Source of the DNA: Stieleria sp. JC731
Lineage (GTDB): Bacteria > Planctomycetota > Planctomycetia > Pirellulales > Pirellulaceae
Direction: 5' to 3'
Assembly: GCF_020966635.1 (NCBI RefSeq)
Contig: NZ_JAJKFQ010000005.1
Coordinates: forward strand, 708,481-772,480
DNA length: 64,000 nucleotides
Under the pieces are notes generated by a model, which ran no database searches, was not told where the DNA came from, and saw only the letters and a list, made by a program, of their open reading frames with translations. Position numbers and translations under genes: made by a program. Positions 53,272-61,915 of the stretch are shown piece after piece; position 1 is the first letter of the stretch; every line of letters starts with the position of its first letter.

Positions 53272-54831
53272 TTAGAAGCCGCCCGGGGTAGTGAATTCGG
53301 CATAGTCGCTGAATTCGTCGTGATGCTCGGGGGCTCGGTTTCCGAATCGTGTGAAGTCGGATTCCCAAGTTAGCTGTACATCGCCGACCGGGCCGTTACG
53401 CTGTTTAGCGATAATGATTTCAGCCTGACCGGCGTACTGAGCGCGTTCTTCGCCCCGGTGATAGTACTCTTCACGGTGGACGAACATCACAACGTCAGCA
53501 TCCTGCTCGATAGCACCAGATTCACGAAGGTGGCTAAGTTTGGGTTTGTGGTCTTTGCTGTCTTCGGCTTGCCGGTTCAGCTGAGACAGGCAAAGCAACG
53601 GGACTTCTAATTCCCGAGCCATCCCTTTCAGACGACGTGCGATTTTTGCGACCTGTTCCTGCCGGGGGTCACGTGAGTTGTCCGGTTCGATCAGCTGAAG
53701 GTAGTCGATCACGATCAGACCGAGGCCGTTCTCTCGACGTTTGATACGTCTTGCCGCTGCCGCGATTTCACTGACCGTTCGACTGGGGGAATCATCGACG
53801 TAGAACGGGGCGGTGCTAATTTCGTTCGCTTTGTTGATCAATCGCGTCTGATCGTCGGCGCTGATCGTACCGTTACGTAATTTGTGGCCGTTGACACGCG
53901 CAAGGCTACAGAGCATCCGGTCGGCAAGTTCGATCCCGGACATTTCCAAACTGATGAACAGCGCCGGCTGACGCAATTCGATCGCACAGTGTTCGGCAAT
54001 GTTCATCGCCAAGGCCGTTTTACCCATCGAAGGACGGGCCGCCAAAATGATCAGTTCGCCCATGTGAAGGCCACCGGTCATCGTGTCATAATCCAGCAAC
54101 CCGGTTTCGACCGTACCCTCGGTCACTTCACCGCGCAGGCGAGCCTCCATACGGTCCATCGCCGCATGTAGAACGTCGTTCATCGAGTGCAATGAGTTTG
54201 CCGATCGACCGTCCATGATCGAAAACACTTTGGCTTCCGCCTGAGCACACAGCTCGCGAGCTTCGCTGGATTGGTCGTAGGCATCACGCAGGATGTCGGT
54301 ACCGGCGTGGATCAGTTTTCGGTAGACCGCTTTTTCGGAAACGATCTCAGCGTAGTAAACTGCGTGTGCCGCGTTGGGAACTGCAGAAGACAGCCTCGCC
54401 AGGTAGGCCGCACCGCCGATGGTTTCGAATTCGTCAGCTTTCTTTAGCCGAGCAACCAACAGGGTGACGTCGATCTTTTCCCCGCCATCGTACATGTCGC
54501 GCAGTTGCGCGTAGATCGCGCGATTGGCGTCATCATAAAAGTCGTCCGCGCGGAGCGAAGCGAGATCATCGCAGACTTCCGGAAGAATCAGGATGCTTCC
54601 CAGCACTCCCATCTCGGCTTCGAGATCAAATGGCGGTTGTCGCTGAAGGATCTCTGCCGCCGACTGGGGGCGTTTCTTCTTTTTGTCCTTTGAACGGTCA
54701 AAGTCTCCGGTGCTCAACGCTCCGATCCCTGGTTTTTCTGGCTGAGATTGATGGTGAAGTTGGCCAGTCAGTTTCCATTGTTCGCCGCCGACGAGCAAGT
54801 TCAACTGAAAGCTTCTTGTTGGAACCGACAA
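53272..54831 (-). CDS. dnaB: Replicative DNA helicase
   Basis: A 519-residue hexameric helicase that unwinds DNA ahead of the replisome. The N-terminal domain (from about residue 65: PPFDLEAEMGVLGSIL) and the RecA-like C-terminal domain are complete. Walker A is ARPSMGKTA with K271; Walker B is LIVIDYLQLI. ISLEMSGIEL and LSQLNRQ are further family hallmarks. The start is uncertain: TTG at 54831 is used, which adds about 65 residues before the conserved domain, and the next ATG (residue 74) would remove conserved sequence. It lies 68 bases downstream of dnaA on the same strand, so they are probably co-transcribed. Confidence 0.94.
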   Translation of the reverse strand: MSVPTRSFQLNLLVGGEQWKLTGQLHHQSQPEKPGIGALSTGDFDRSKDKKKKRPQSAAEILQRQPPFDLEAEMGVLGSILILPEVCDDLASLRADDFYDDANRAIYAQLRDMYDGGEKIDVTLLVARLKKADEFETIGGAAYLARLSSAVPNAAHAVYYAEIVSEKAVYRKLIHAGTDILRDAYDQSSEARELCAQAEAKVFSIMDGRSANSLHSMNDVLHAAMDRMEARLRGEVTEGTVETGLLDYDTMTGGLHMGELIILAARPSMGKTALAMNIAEHCAIELRQPALFISLEMSGIELADRMLCSLARVNGHKLRNGTISADDQTRLINKANEISTAPFYVDDSPSRTVSEIAAAARRIKRRENGLGLIVIDYLQLIEPDNSRDPRQEQVAKIARRLKGMARELEVPLLCLSQLNRQAEDSKDHKPKLSHLRESGAIEQDADVVMFVHREEYYHRGEERAQYAGQAEIIIAKQRNGPVGDVQLTWESDFTRFGNRAPEHHDEFSDYAEFTTPGGF

Positions 54832-54899
54832 ATACGAACAGAGAATGACGACACGTCCAGGCAGGCTTTCCGGCTGACAAATCGTCTAGCCCGTTTTGC

Positions 54900-56624
54900 T
54901 TAGCCCGTTTTTAAAGTTGCCTCGACGCGGCGAATGGCTTCGTCGGTAGACAATGCGGTGTTTCCGCGGCCGATCGTTTTATTGGAATCCAACCACTGGC
55001 GAACTCGCTGTGATGCAAGGATCGCGGTGCTGTGGCTGCGTCCCCCATAGTGCCCGCCGATTTCCGAAAACGGACTGCCGGTCATTTCACGCGATAGGTA
55101 CATCGCTAACATTCGAGGTCCGGTCAGGCTCTTCGCTTGCGAACTCGATTGCAACGAACGGCCTTCAAGCTGGAACACTTTTTCGACCGCTTGTTCGATC
55201 GTTTGCAAGGTAATCGGAACGCCCGATGATCGCAGCAAATGTGAGCCGTGTTGTCGAATCTGATCCATCGTTGGCATTTCGCCATACATCCGCTGTAGCA
55301 GCGAAATCAGGTTCGCGATGCCGATTAGCAATCGCCCATCACCATCGACACATTCAGCGATTTCGGCCAATGTTTCTTGAGGCCAAGACTTTGGCGAGCT
55401 GTTGTCGGCGTAACGACGGAGCAATTCCACTCGCGTGTCAAAGTCCAAGCTGTTGACTTGGCAGACAAGTCCTGATGCCAGTCGGCCGCTAAGCTCGCCG
55501 CCCAGGCCTTTGATTTCAGTCGGGGCTTTGGTGCCTGCGAAGACCAACGGTTTGCCAGCTTCGGCGAACATCTCGATCGTGTGCTGGAGCTCACGAATCG
55601 TCGCCTTCTTGTCGACAAAGAACTGAATGTCGTCGATCAACAACGCACTGGCATCGCGGAAACGCGATCGGAACGCAGGCAGACTGTTGCCGTGAAGTGC
55701 TTTGATGAAATCGTTCGTGAAGTCTTCCGCAGACATGATGATCACGTGTCGCAAGCGATGCACCGAACGAAGTTTTTTAGCGACCGCGCCAAGCAAGTGT
55801 GACTTTCCGGATCCGGGAGGCCCCCAGAGGACCAACGGTGAAGCGGTCCGCGGTGCTTCGATCGTCATTTCGCAGGCGGTCACGGCCAAGCGATTACAAG
55901 GTCCGGTAACGAAATTGTCCCAGCTATGGTCCATTGCCTGACGCATGTTTTGACGCGTCGAAGCGGACATTGTGGGCGAACCGCTGGTGGTCTCCGATCC
56001 GCTATTCGATTGCCTTGATGTCGCTGCCGGATTTTGTGGTCGGGCAGACGTTTGGGGGCGAGCAGGCACCGGAGCCGATGCCTGAGCAGCCGTTTTGCGG
56101 CTGTCGGTTCCGTCGGCGAGGATCGCAGCGAGTGATTGTGTTTGTGGGCGACGGCTATAGGAACGGTTTTTCGCCGATCCTGGTTTCTTTCGGCCTACGC
56201 TGTTCGGCTGAGCCGAGGCGGTTGATTGACTTGAACCTAAAGCGGGGTCCGCGGTCGCAGCTGTTTCTTCGCTGCTTTGATCGGCAAATGGCAGCCCGAC
56301 TTGTTGAGCGGGGGCGCCGGCAACATCGATACGAACGTTGGTCAGTCCGCCGCATGCGGCAGATGCAGCCGCACGCATCGACGACATGAAGTTCTTGCTC
56401 AAACGGTCCGCAGCAAACTGCCCGCGAGCGGTTGCGATGATGCAGTCCGGTTTCGCTCCGTCAGCTTGCGGTGTCTCGACTTCGAACTCGATCCCAGAAA
56501 ACCAAATCTGGTAACGCTCCGCGCCCACACGCTGCTTCAAAGCCTCCTTGAATGTGACGATGACATCCGAGTCATCGTTGCAGCCTTGCGTTGCGGACAT
56601 ACCGGGAGCGCAGTCCTCCATCAT
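54900..56624 (-). CDS. dnaA: Chromosomal replication initiator
   Basis: About 574 residues from ATG at 56624; ATG at 56600 (GGAGG upstream) and TTG at 56699 are alternatives. Domain I (about residues 15-90) contains VTFKEALKQRVGAERYQIWFSG. A long Ala/Ser/Pro/Gln-rich linker (about 110-230) follows. The AAA+ domain has Walker A GPPGSGKS (near 268-275) and Walker B LLIDDIQFF. The DNA-binding signature reads GGRSHSTAILA, with Ser in place of the usual Asp of GGRDHST. DnaA binds and melts the origin. No obvious DnaA boxes were found nearby. dnaB follows on the same strand, and lexA is divergent. Confidence 0.92.
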   Translation of the reverse strand: MMEDCAPGMSATQGCNDDSDVIVTFKEALKQRVGAERYQIWFSGIEFEVETPQADGAKPDCIIATARGQFAADRLSKNFMSSMRAAASAACGGLTNVRIDVAGAPAQQVGLPFADQSSEETAATADPALGSSQSTASAQPNSVGRKKPGSAKNRSYSRRPQTQSLAAILADGTDSRKTAAQASAPVPARPQTSARPQNPAATSRQSNSGSETTSGSPTMSASTRQNMRQAMDHSWDNFVTGPCNRLAVTACEMTIEAPRTASPLVLWGPPGSGKSHLLGAVAKKLRSVHRLRHVIIMSAEDFTNDFIKALHGNSLPAFRSRFRDASALLIDDIQFFVDKKATIRELQHTIEMFAEAGKPLVFAGTKAPTEIKGLGGELSGRLASGLVCQVNSLDFDTRVELLRRYADNSSPKSWPQETLAEIAECVDGDGRLLIGIANLISLLQRMYGEMPTMDQIRQHGSHLLRSSGVPITLQTIEQAVEKVFQLEGRSLQSSSQAKSLTGPRMLAMYLSREMTGSPFSEIGGHYGGRSHSTAILASQRVRQWLDSNKTIGRGNTALSTDEAIRRVEATLKTG

Positions 56625-56733
56625 GGATAATTGCGAAACGAACTGATCCAAATTGCCAACCGTTGCTATCACGGCCACGTGGGGAATCCCGGCCGACAAA
56701 TTTGGTGTGAATGTGATCCTGTTGATTAGCTCG

Positions 56734-56770
56734 GAAAAGCAGCCAAAGCGTTGGCAAGAAAAGCAGCCAA
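56734..56770. repeat. 13-bp direct repeat upstream of dnaA
   Basis: GAAAAGCAGCCAA at 56734-56746 and again at 56758-56770, 24 bases apart from start to start. It lies 110-146 bases upstream of the chosen dnaA ATG. It could be a regulator site; it does not match the DnaA box. Confidence 0.45.
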
Positions 56771-57325
56771 CCTAGCTCCGCTGGGTGGCGTTTCAGCCTC
56801 CCGAACCCATCAAATTGACTCTCTTAACGCCCCGTGCTGGAATTGAAAGCAATTCCCGTCGACGCTCGTTGAGTGGGCGAGATTCTAAGTTTGCTAGCAC
56901 GCAAGTCAAATCGAATTGTCGTCGGAGAGCTTTGGATTAAATCTGGCGGTTGATCTTCATTCGCATGAGGCAAGAATTCACGGTTAGAGACGCCCTCCGG
57001 ATGATCGGGCTGGGACGGTTTTCGACCAATGTCAAAGAATTCAAGCGGGTGGAAAAAGTGTTGAGGGTTCAGCGCCACCGCCGTGACGGATGCGTGTTTC
57101 GAGCTGTAAGTTCAGTCACGTTATTGGTTTACGTTCGGTGTGGGGCGTTTTTCTACGCGACCCTTCATCGAATCTACATCGGCAAAAACCCGCCCGCCGA
57201 ATTGTTTTTGCTGTCTGAAGGCGTCGGGCCAACCACCCGCTCGCCGATTAACACTTCGATATTGGACATATGTGATCCAAGTCATGTATTGCCAGGCAAC
57301 GATGGAATTGCACTGGTGGATCGGG

Positions 57326-57356
57326 TATACTCCTGTTGGTTGTCGGCTCGGCGACA
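57326..57356 (+). promoter_or_regulatory. Candidate lexA promoter and operator
   Basis: TATACT at 57326-57331 resembles a -10 box, though no good -35 box is found at the usual distance. Just downstream, TGTCG (57341-57345) and CGACA (57352-57356) form an inverted repeat with a 6-base gap, a plausible LexA self-repression site. The ATG lies at 57383. Both assignments are inferred from position and symmetry. Confidence 0.4.
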
Positions 57357-57382
57357 TAACTCCTAAATCAACGAGTAAGCAA

Positions 57383-57982
57383 ATGGCAACGAAGCAACTC
57401 ACGGATCGGCAGCGCCGCGTGTATGAGTTGATACGTGAACTGATTATCAACCGAGGCTACGGGCCAACAGTTCGCGAAATCGGCGAAGCATTTGGCATCA
57501 AAAGCCCCAACGGTGTGATGTGTCACCTTCGCGCTCTGGAACGAAAAGGACTGATTCGACGCAGTCCCAATAAGTCTCGCGCGATCGAATTGACCGAGAC
57601 AGCCGACCGCGGACACAGCTTGCCAATGGCGGGTCTGGTCGCAGCCGGAACGACAGCCTTGGCGTTCGAACAGACCGACCGCGTCGATTTCAGCGGGATG
57701 TTCTGCAAAAACGATCGTTTCATTCTGCAGGTATCGGGCGACTCGATGATTGACGCCCACATTCAGGACGGCGACTTTGTCGTCATTCAAAAACAAGATT
57801 CGGCAGAGCCAGGACAAATGGTCGTCGCGGAGCTTGCCACCGGAGATTCAACTCTGAAGTTTTGGTTTCCCGAGGAAGGTAGGATTCGGCTGCAGCCCGC
57901 CAACAGCGGGATGGCACCGTTGTACGTCTCCGATGCAAAAGTCATCGGCGTCGCCGTCGGAGTGGTCCGAAACGGGATTTAG
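57383..57982 (+). CDS. lexA: SOS repressor
   Basis: A 199-residue LexA from ATG at 57383; a longer frame reaching 57140 is open by chance. Residues ~1-65 form the winged helix DNA-binding domain (GYGPTVREIGEAFGIKSPNGV). The autocleavage site is A88-G89 in LVAAGTT. The catalytic dyad is S121 in VSGDSMID and K159 in DSTLKFWF. It represses DNA-damage genes and is inactivated by RecA-stimulated self-cleavage. A candidate operator precedes the gene, and a strong bidirectional terminator follows it. Confidence 0.95.
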   Translation: MATKQLTDRQRRVYELIRELIINRGYGPTVREIGEAFGIKSPNGVMCHLRALERKGLIRRSPNKSRAIELTETADRGHSLPMAGLVAAGTTALAFEQTDRVDFSGMFCKNDRFILQVSGDSMIDAHIQDGDFVVIQKQDSAEPGQMVVAELATGDSTLKFWFPEEGRIRLQPANSGMAPLYVSDAKVIGVAVGVVRNGI

Positions 57983-58032
57983 TCGGTTTGGGCCGCAAAG
58001 AGTCTGGGCCGCTAAGAAATTCGCAATACGAA

Positions 58033-58072
58033 AATAGGCAACGCTTCCTGCAAAGCGTTGCCTATTGCTTTT
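58033..58072. terminator. Bidirectional terminator between lexA and ndk
   Basis: AATAGGCAACGCTT (58033-58046) and AAGCGTTGCCTATT (58053-58066) are a perfect 14-bp stem with a 6-base loop. GCTTTT follows on the plus strand and AAAA precedes it, giving T residues on the minus strand as well. It can end both lexA (plus) and ndk (minus) transcripts. Confidence 0.9.
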
Positions 58073-58133
58073 CAATCTGCCCATCCGCAGACATAGCCAT
58101 CAGCGGCGTCCGGCCATACAGGCGACGCGAGGT

Positions 58134-58604
58134 CTACTCGTCACCAGCACGCATGAACGGTGTCAGAACAGGCTCGTAGTCGCAAATTTCTGAACTTTCG
58201 AAGTAAAGTTCCAGTTCACGTTGGGCGGCTTCTGGTCCGTCGCTGGCGTGTACCAAGTTCATTTGGCGGCTGCTGCTGAAATCGCCACGGATCGTTCCGG
58301 CAGCGGCGTTTAGCCCGTTGGTCGCACCGAGCATGTCACGTACGACTTTGATGACATCAAGGCCTTCGATCGCCAAAGCCACAATTGGAGCCGAAGTGAT
58401 GAAAGATTCCAGGCTTGGATAAAACGGCTTTTCGACGTGTTCGGCGTAGTGCTGCTTTGACAATTCTGGAGTGACTTGCAGCATTTTCATCGCGATGATG
58501 TTCAGCCCCTTGGCCTCAAATCGTGCGATCAATTGACCCATCAAGCGGCGTTGGACGGCGTCTGGCTTCAGTAGAACAAGCGTTCGTTGTAGTTGATCGC
58601 TCAT
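58134..58604 (-). CDS. ndk: Nucleoside-diphosphate kinase
   Basis: A 156-residue enzyme that transfers the gamma phosphate between nucleoside triphosphates and diphosphates. ATG at 58604 is preceded by GGAGA at the right distance; a longer frame to 58745 is not supported. TLVLLKPDAVQRRLMGQLIARFE at the N-terminus and the active-site His in NLVHASDG (usually HGSDS) are diagnostic. RPFYPSLESFITSAPIVALAIEG-type sequence is also conserved, here beginning KPFYPS. The terminator at 58033 ends it. Its upstream DNA is shared with the divergent PH-like gene at 58940. Confidence 0.95.
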   Translation of the reverse strand: MSDQLQRTLVLLKPDAVQRRLMGQLIARFEAKGLNIIAMKMLQVTPELSKQHYAEHVEKPFYPSLESFITSAPIVALAIEGLDVIKVVRDMLGATNGLNAAAGTIRGDFSSSRQMNLVHASDGPEAAQRELELYFESSEICDYEPVLTPFMRAGDE

Positions 58605-58939
58605 AGTGTTTCTCCGGGTTTGATTTGATGTATTGGTTGGCCCGAGATTATTGGTTGAGTGCCCTGTTGCGCGAAGCGGGGCAGAATTGACATCGCAGCG
58701 TGATTCGGATGTTTTGGCGCCCGTGAATCGCGGCAATGGTGCCACGGAACCAGAACGCAGGATAAACTTTCATCCACGAGTCTGTGATCTTTCATTGACG
58801 AGTCAGTCCAACGGCGATCGCAAAGCTGCGAATGATCCGTGGACGGCCGTCGTCGGTGAGGGATCATCGACCGGTGCAGAGTGCGATTGGTAGCACTACG
58901 TGAGAAACAGTAGGAACGTGAAGGCAGGATACAGTTGCG
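58605..58939. other. Divergent intergenic region between ndk and PH-like gene
   Basis: About 335 bases without a supported gene. It should contain promoters for both flanking genes; no clear boxes, repeats or hairpins were seen. Confidence 0.4.
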
Positions 58940-59689
58940 ATGAGCCAAGGCGATCAACAAGAAACGAAAACACCCGTGTCGAGTGGTTCATCTGGGAACG
59001 GGGCCAGAAAGCGAATTTTGCTTGTTCCCTACCCCAAATTCATTTTCATGTATCCGACTCTAATCGTTTCGATTATCGCGTCGTTGGTGCTGTGGCTCGG
59101 CGGCTATGATTCGGTCAATCCAGTCGAAGACAGAACGGCCGTGATGATGACCGGATTGTTCTTGGCCGTTCTGATGGCGAATATGTTCGTCATCGTCTTT
59201 GATTTTCCACGAGCGACTTCATTGACGTTGATGTTCGTGGTGACGTCGGTCGCTATGGGGCTATGGCTGTTATTTCTTTCCCGTCCGGGTTTGCTACCGG
59301 CACTTGAAGGCTGGGCAAAAAGCATCCGACCGGTCGCGAACACGACTTTCTTTTTGTGTATGACGTTCGGAATGGGATTGATGTACATCGCGGTGTTCGT
59401 CAGCACGCGATTCAACTACTGGGAACTTTCCAACAACGAACTGCTGCACCACCATGGCATGCTAAGTGACTTGAAACGCTATCCGGCGCCCAACTTGCGT
59501 GTCGACAAAGAGATCAACGACGTCTTTGAGTATGCGTTGCTTGGGGCAGGTCGTTTAATTTTGCATCCGGCGACTGAAAAGCGAGCGATTGTCTTGGATA
59601 ACATTCTCTTTGTTGGCACCAAAGAAGAAGAGATGACCAAGATGCTCGGTTCGATCAAAGTCAAGATTGGCAACGATAGCAACGGTTAG
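58940..59689 (+). CDS. Membrane protein with PH-like cytoplasmic domain, unknown function
   Basis: A 249-residue protein with a hydrophilic start and about four membrane segments (roughly residues 35-55, 70-90, 95-115 and 135-155). The C-terminal ~90 residues (NNELLHHHGMLSDLKRYPAP through VLDNILFVGTKEEEMTKML) resemble a bacterial PH-like (bPH2/DUF304-type) beta domain. Such proteins are usually envelope-associated; the function is unknown. The 3' end overlaps the convergent gene on the minus strand by 4 bases. Confidence 0.68.
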   Translation: MSQGDQQETKTPVSSGSSGNGARKRILLVPYPKFIFMYPTLIVSIIASLVLWLGGYDSVNPVEDRTAVMMTGLFLAVLMANMFVIVFDFPRATSLTLMFVVTSVAMGLWLLFLSRPGLLPALEGWAKSIRPVANTTFFLCMTFGMGLMYIAVFVSTRFNYWELSNNELLHHHGMLSDLKRYPAPNLRVDKEINDVFEYALLGAGRLILHPATEKRAIVLDNILFVGTKEEEMTKMLGSIKVKIGNDSNG

Positions 59690-60741
59690 ATGGGATCTTG
59701 AAGACGACTCGCTTGGCGTCGCTGGGCGAGTGGCTGCAGCATTTCGGAAAGGCCTTTTAGCGAGACCGGCATTGCGGCGTTGCGATCTTTCCATTGTTTC
59801 CACCAAGCTTCGGTGGTTTCGGCAACAGCCTCGTCGCCAAGTCGCCATAGCGTGATGGCCTTGCCGATGGGAAGATCCTTTTGGGAATGGAGCCCCAAGT
59901 TGAATGCCGCTTGCAAGACAACCGGAACCGAACCCAAGTCCCATGGCAGTAGAGTGTGGCGACGGGTGCCGGAACCGAAGCCTTCGGGATGATCGATTTG
60001 CGGTCCGGGACCGAGAGACTGCTCCAAATGTCTACCGATGGCAACCTGCGTTGCGTAATACGCTAGGCGGGTGACTTCGGTGACGACAGGATCGGGATCG
60101 GTCAACATCGCTTCGATCCAAATACGACGGCTTCCCGAATCAAAGCCGCCATCGCCACCACGAAACGGTTGGACCAACAAACAGTCGATCGTTTCGGGCC
60201 ACCAACCGTCTGGTGGCGTCGAATGCCAGATCAGTTTGGCGGTTTCGATTAGCATCCCCGGACCATAGGTTTGCCAGCGATCACGCAGCGGACCGGCTCG
60301 TAGCTTCAGCTGTTCCTGCAGTTTTGGGAACCGATTGGCGAGGGCGATCCTGCATTCGTCCAGTTGGCTGCAAAGTGCAGCCGCGGTCGCTTCGATTTGC
60401 AGCTCACTACATCCTGCGATCGCAAGTGCTTCTTCACAGGCGAGCTTTAACGAAGCGCCGGCAGCGACTTCGGCGAACAAGGCTGACCAAAAACCGGGGA
60501 CATCGGCCATGGTCGATGCCAGCCTCGTATTAATCTGGCTTGTCGGAGCCGACAACTTGTCTTCCGTGGCTTTGTCGGTGCATCGGGCGCCGGTTCCAAT
60601 CACGTAAGACGCGTGGATCACACTTAGTTCGGCAGCGGTTTGAAACCTCAGGTTGGACTTTTTCGCCAAAATAAAGCCTTGGGGCTCAGTAAGCGTTCGA
60701 CAGTTGACCGATTTCCCCGGGCGAGCGGGGGCGCGGGACAC
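59686..60741 (-). CDS. Protein of unknown function
   Basis: About 351 residues from GTG at 60741, which lies 12 bases after the aroH stop. The first ~75 residues are basic and irregular, and conserved-looking sequence begins near residue 78 (MADVPGFWSALFAEVAAGASL), so a later start is possible. The rest is helical with many Trp, Gln and Leu residues (GPGMLIETAKLIWHS, LAYYATQVAIGRHLEQSL). I recognise no domain, signal or membrane segment. It is probably co-transcribed with aroH. Confidence 0.6.
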   Translation of the reverse strand: MSRAPARPGKSVNCRTLTEPQGFILAKKSNLRFQTAAELSVIHASYVIGTGARCTDKATEDKLSAPTSQINTRLASTMADVPGFWSALFAEVAAGASLKLACEEALAIAGCSELQIEATAAALCSQLDECRIALANRFPKLQEQLKLRAGPLRDRWQTYGPGMLIETAKLIWHSTPPDGWWPETIDCLLVQPFRGGDGGFDSGSRRIWIEAMLTDPDPVVTEVTRLAYYATQVAIGRHLEQSLGPGPQIDHPEGFGSGTRRHTLLPWDLGSVPVVLQAAFNLGLHSQKDLPIGKAITLWRLGDEAVAETTEAWWKQWKDRNAAMPVSLKGLSEMLQPLAQRRQASRLQDPI

Positions 60742-60753
60742 TAAGTTAGCTTT

Positions 60754-61191
60754 TCAGCTTGCGGAACTCGATGAGATCTGTGACTGAATCCATTGTTCAA
60801 GTTCTTCGAAATCGACGGGCGGCAAGTCACAAAGGTCGGGGCGAAGTTTGACCGCGTCATGCAAATAGACGTGGCGTACATCGGCTTGCTTCTTTGGTGT
60901 ATTCCAGTGTAGGAGCACACGGATGCAGCGTGGCAGTGAACGTTCGACAGAAATCTCGTATCCACACAAAAGTGGCACTTCATCCCAGCCCAATTGGCGG
61001 GCTGCCAAGGCGGGGAATTCTGCTTTAAGGTCTTTGGTAACGGTAAACAGGGCGCTGGCAACGTCCGCCGTGTCGATTTCGTTCTGGCGGATCATCAGCG
61101 CCAATAGCTGACGCGTTTTCAGCAAGATTTCATCGCGATCATCGACATCGACAGTCGTGGCCCCTCGAACGCCTCGGCATGCGGTCGTCAT
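60754..61191 (-). CDS. aroH: Chorismate mutase, AroH class
   Basis: A 145-residue monofunctional chorismate mutase that converts chorismate to prephenate, the entry to Phe and Tyr synthesis. CRGVRGATTVDVDDRDEIL at the N-terminus, FTVTKDLKAEFPALAARQLGW in the middle and SLPRCIRVLLHWNT near residue 90 are the AroH family hallmarks. The ATG at 61191 is preceded by a GGAAAG ribosome-binding site. It is the first gene of a likely two-gene unit with the unknown protein at 59686-60741. Length fits the family (about 120-140). Confidence 0.9.
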   Translation of the reverse strand: MTTACRGVRGATTVDVDDRDEILLKTRQLLALMIRQNEIDTADVASALFTVTKDLKAEFPALAARQLGWDEVPLLCGYEISVERSLPRCIRVLLHWNTPKKQADVRHVYLHDAVKLRPDLCDLPPVDFEELEQWIQSQISSSSAS

Positions 61192-61371
61192 TTCGTCTTT
61201 CCTTTCACTCTCGATAAGAATGCAAATTGTTGGCGCTCGTGCTGTGCTTTAGCCGTACAAAGCGTTCCCTGTATTGCGTACTATAGCGCAAAGAGGCCCT
61301 TGCCGATAACCATGGAGACGCGATCAATGGATTCGTCCGCGTCATTCCTGAACCTGAAGATTATCTATTCC

Positions 61372-61626
61372 ATGAACGCAAATCGCACGCCCCACCAAGA
61401 ACGGATTATCAAGAATTACTACCGAAATCGCGATGCGATCGGGATTCAGAAAGCGCAAGAGGCTGTCACCGAGCTGTACCTCAGCGAAGGCAAGAAGCGG
61501 TTGACGGTTTGGAAGCGGTTGTGCAGCCACCTCGAAAAGGCGGGACTGTCAAACGAACAGATCGAACACTTGCGAGAAAAAGACGACCCCGCGCTAGTTG
61601 CCGAGGCCCTGGCAAAGCTGGCGTAG
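61372..61626 (+). CDS. Small conserved-looking protein, unknown function
   Basis: An 84-residue hydrophilic helical protein from ATG at 61372; the frame reaches back to 61300, but the helical TPHQERIIKNYYRNRDAIGIQ sequence starts after this ATG. Later motifs include AVTELYLSEGKKRLTVWKRL and IEHLREKDDPALVAEALAKL. I do not recognise a named family, but the regular helical pattern and charge suggest a real soluble protein. It is alone, between aroH (divergent) and the palindromic repeat at 61672. Confidence 0.6.
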   Translation: MNANRTPHQERIIKNYYRNRDAIGIQKAQEAVTELYLSEGKKRLTVWKRLCSHLEKAGLSNEQIEHLREKDDPALVAEALAKLA

Positions 61627-61671
61627 TTGCCGAACCCGGTCCAGCGTCGTTATGCCCATTTGTGAGTTCCG

Positions 61672-61757
61672 ATGAGCCGAAACGCGTTAGCGTCGGTTGT
61701 GTGAGTGATTGGATTCAGACAGATCACTCAACCGTGGCTAGCGCCAGAACGGCTCAG
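61672..61757. repeat. Single copy of the palindromic repeat family
   Basis: TGAGCCGAAACGCGTTAGCG at 61673 and the opposite arm CTAGCGCCAGAACGGCTCA ending near 61756 are roughly inverted. The inner sequences GAGTGAT/ATCACTC also pair, so a long hairpin can form. It is the same family as the 47.8 kb and 49.8-50.2 kb elements. Confidence 0.7.
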
Positions 61758-61915
61758 GTATTGTCGCCCAACATTCACGCTGAATCGGCGATGCTGAAAG
61801 CTGCAGATAGGGGAACGGCAACGATTCAACGGAGTTCCCGAGCGATGTTCAAGTTCGCTCGGGAGCCCAGTGAGTTTCGCGCGTTCGGCTTTCAAATTAG
61901 AGTGGTGTCTGGCGA

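Larger units (their letters stand above)
56625..57382. other. Divergent intergenic region between dnaA and lexA
   Basis: About 758 bases with no convincing gene. A plus-strand frame at 56950-57366 is basic and lacks family features, so I do not call it. The 13-base direct repeat GAAAAGCAGCCAA occurs at 56734-56746 and 56758-56770, upstream of dnaA. Near lexA, TATACT (57326-57331) and the dyad TGTCG/CGACA (57341-57356) could be promoter and operator. I found no TTATCCACA-type DnaA box, so it cannot be called an origin. Confidence 0.55.

Noticed and set aside
56950-57366. Plus-strand 138-codon frame between dnaA and lexA
   Set aside because: Basic, irregular translation with no motif, and it covers the candidate lexA promoter and operator.
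57140-57382. N-terminal extension of lexA
   Set aside because: LexA proteins begin close to the winged helix; the 81-residue extension is open by chance and covers the promoter region.
58605-58745. N-terminal extension of ndk
   Set aside because: The ATG at 58604 has a good GGAGA site, and the conserved NDK sequence begins right after it.
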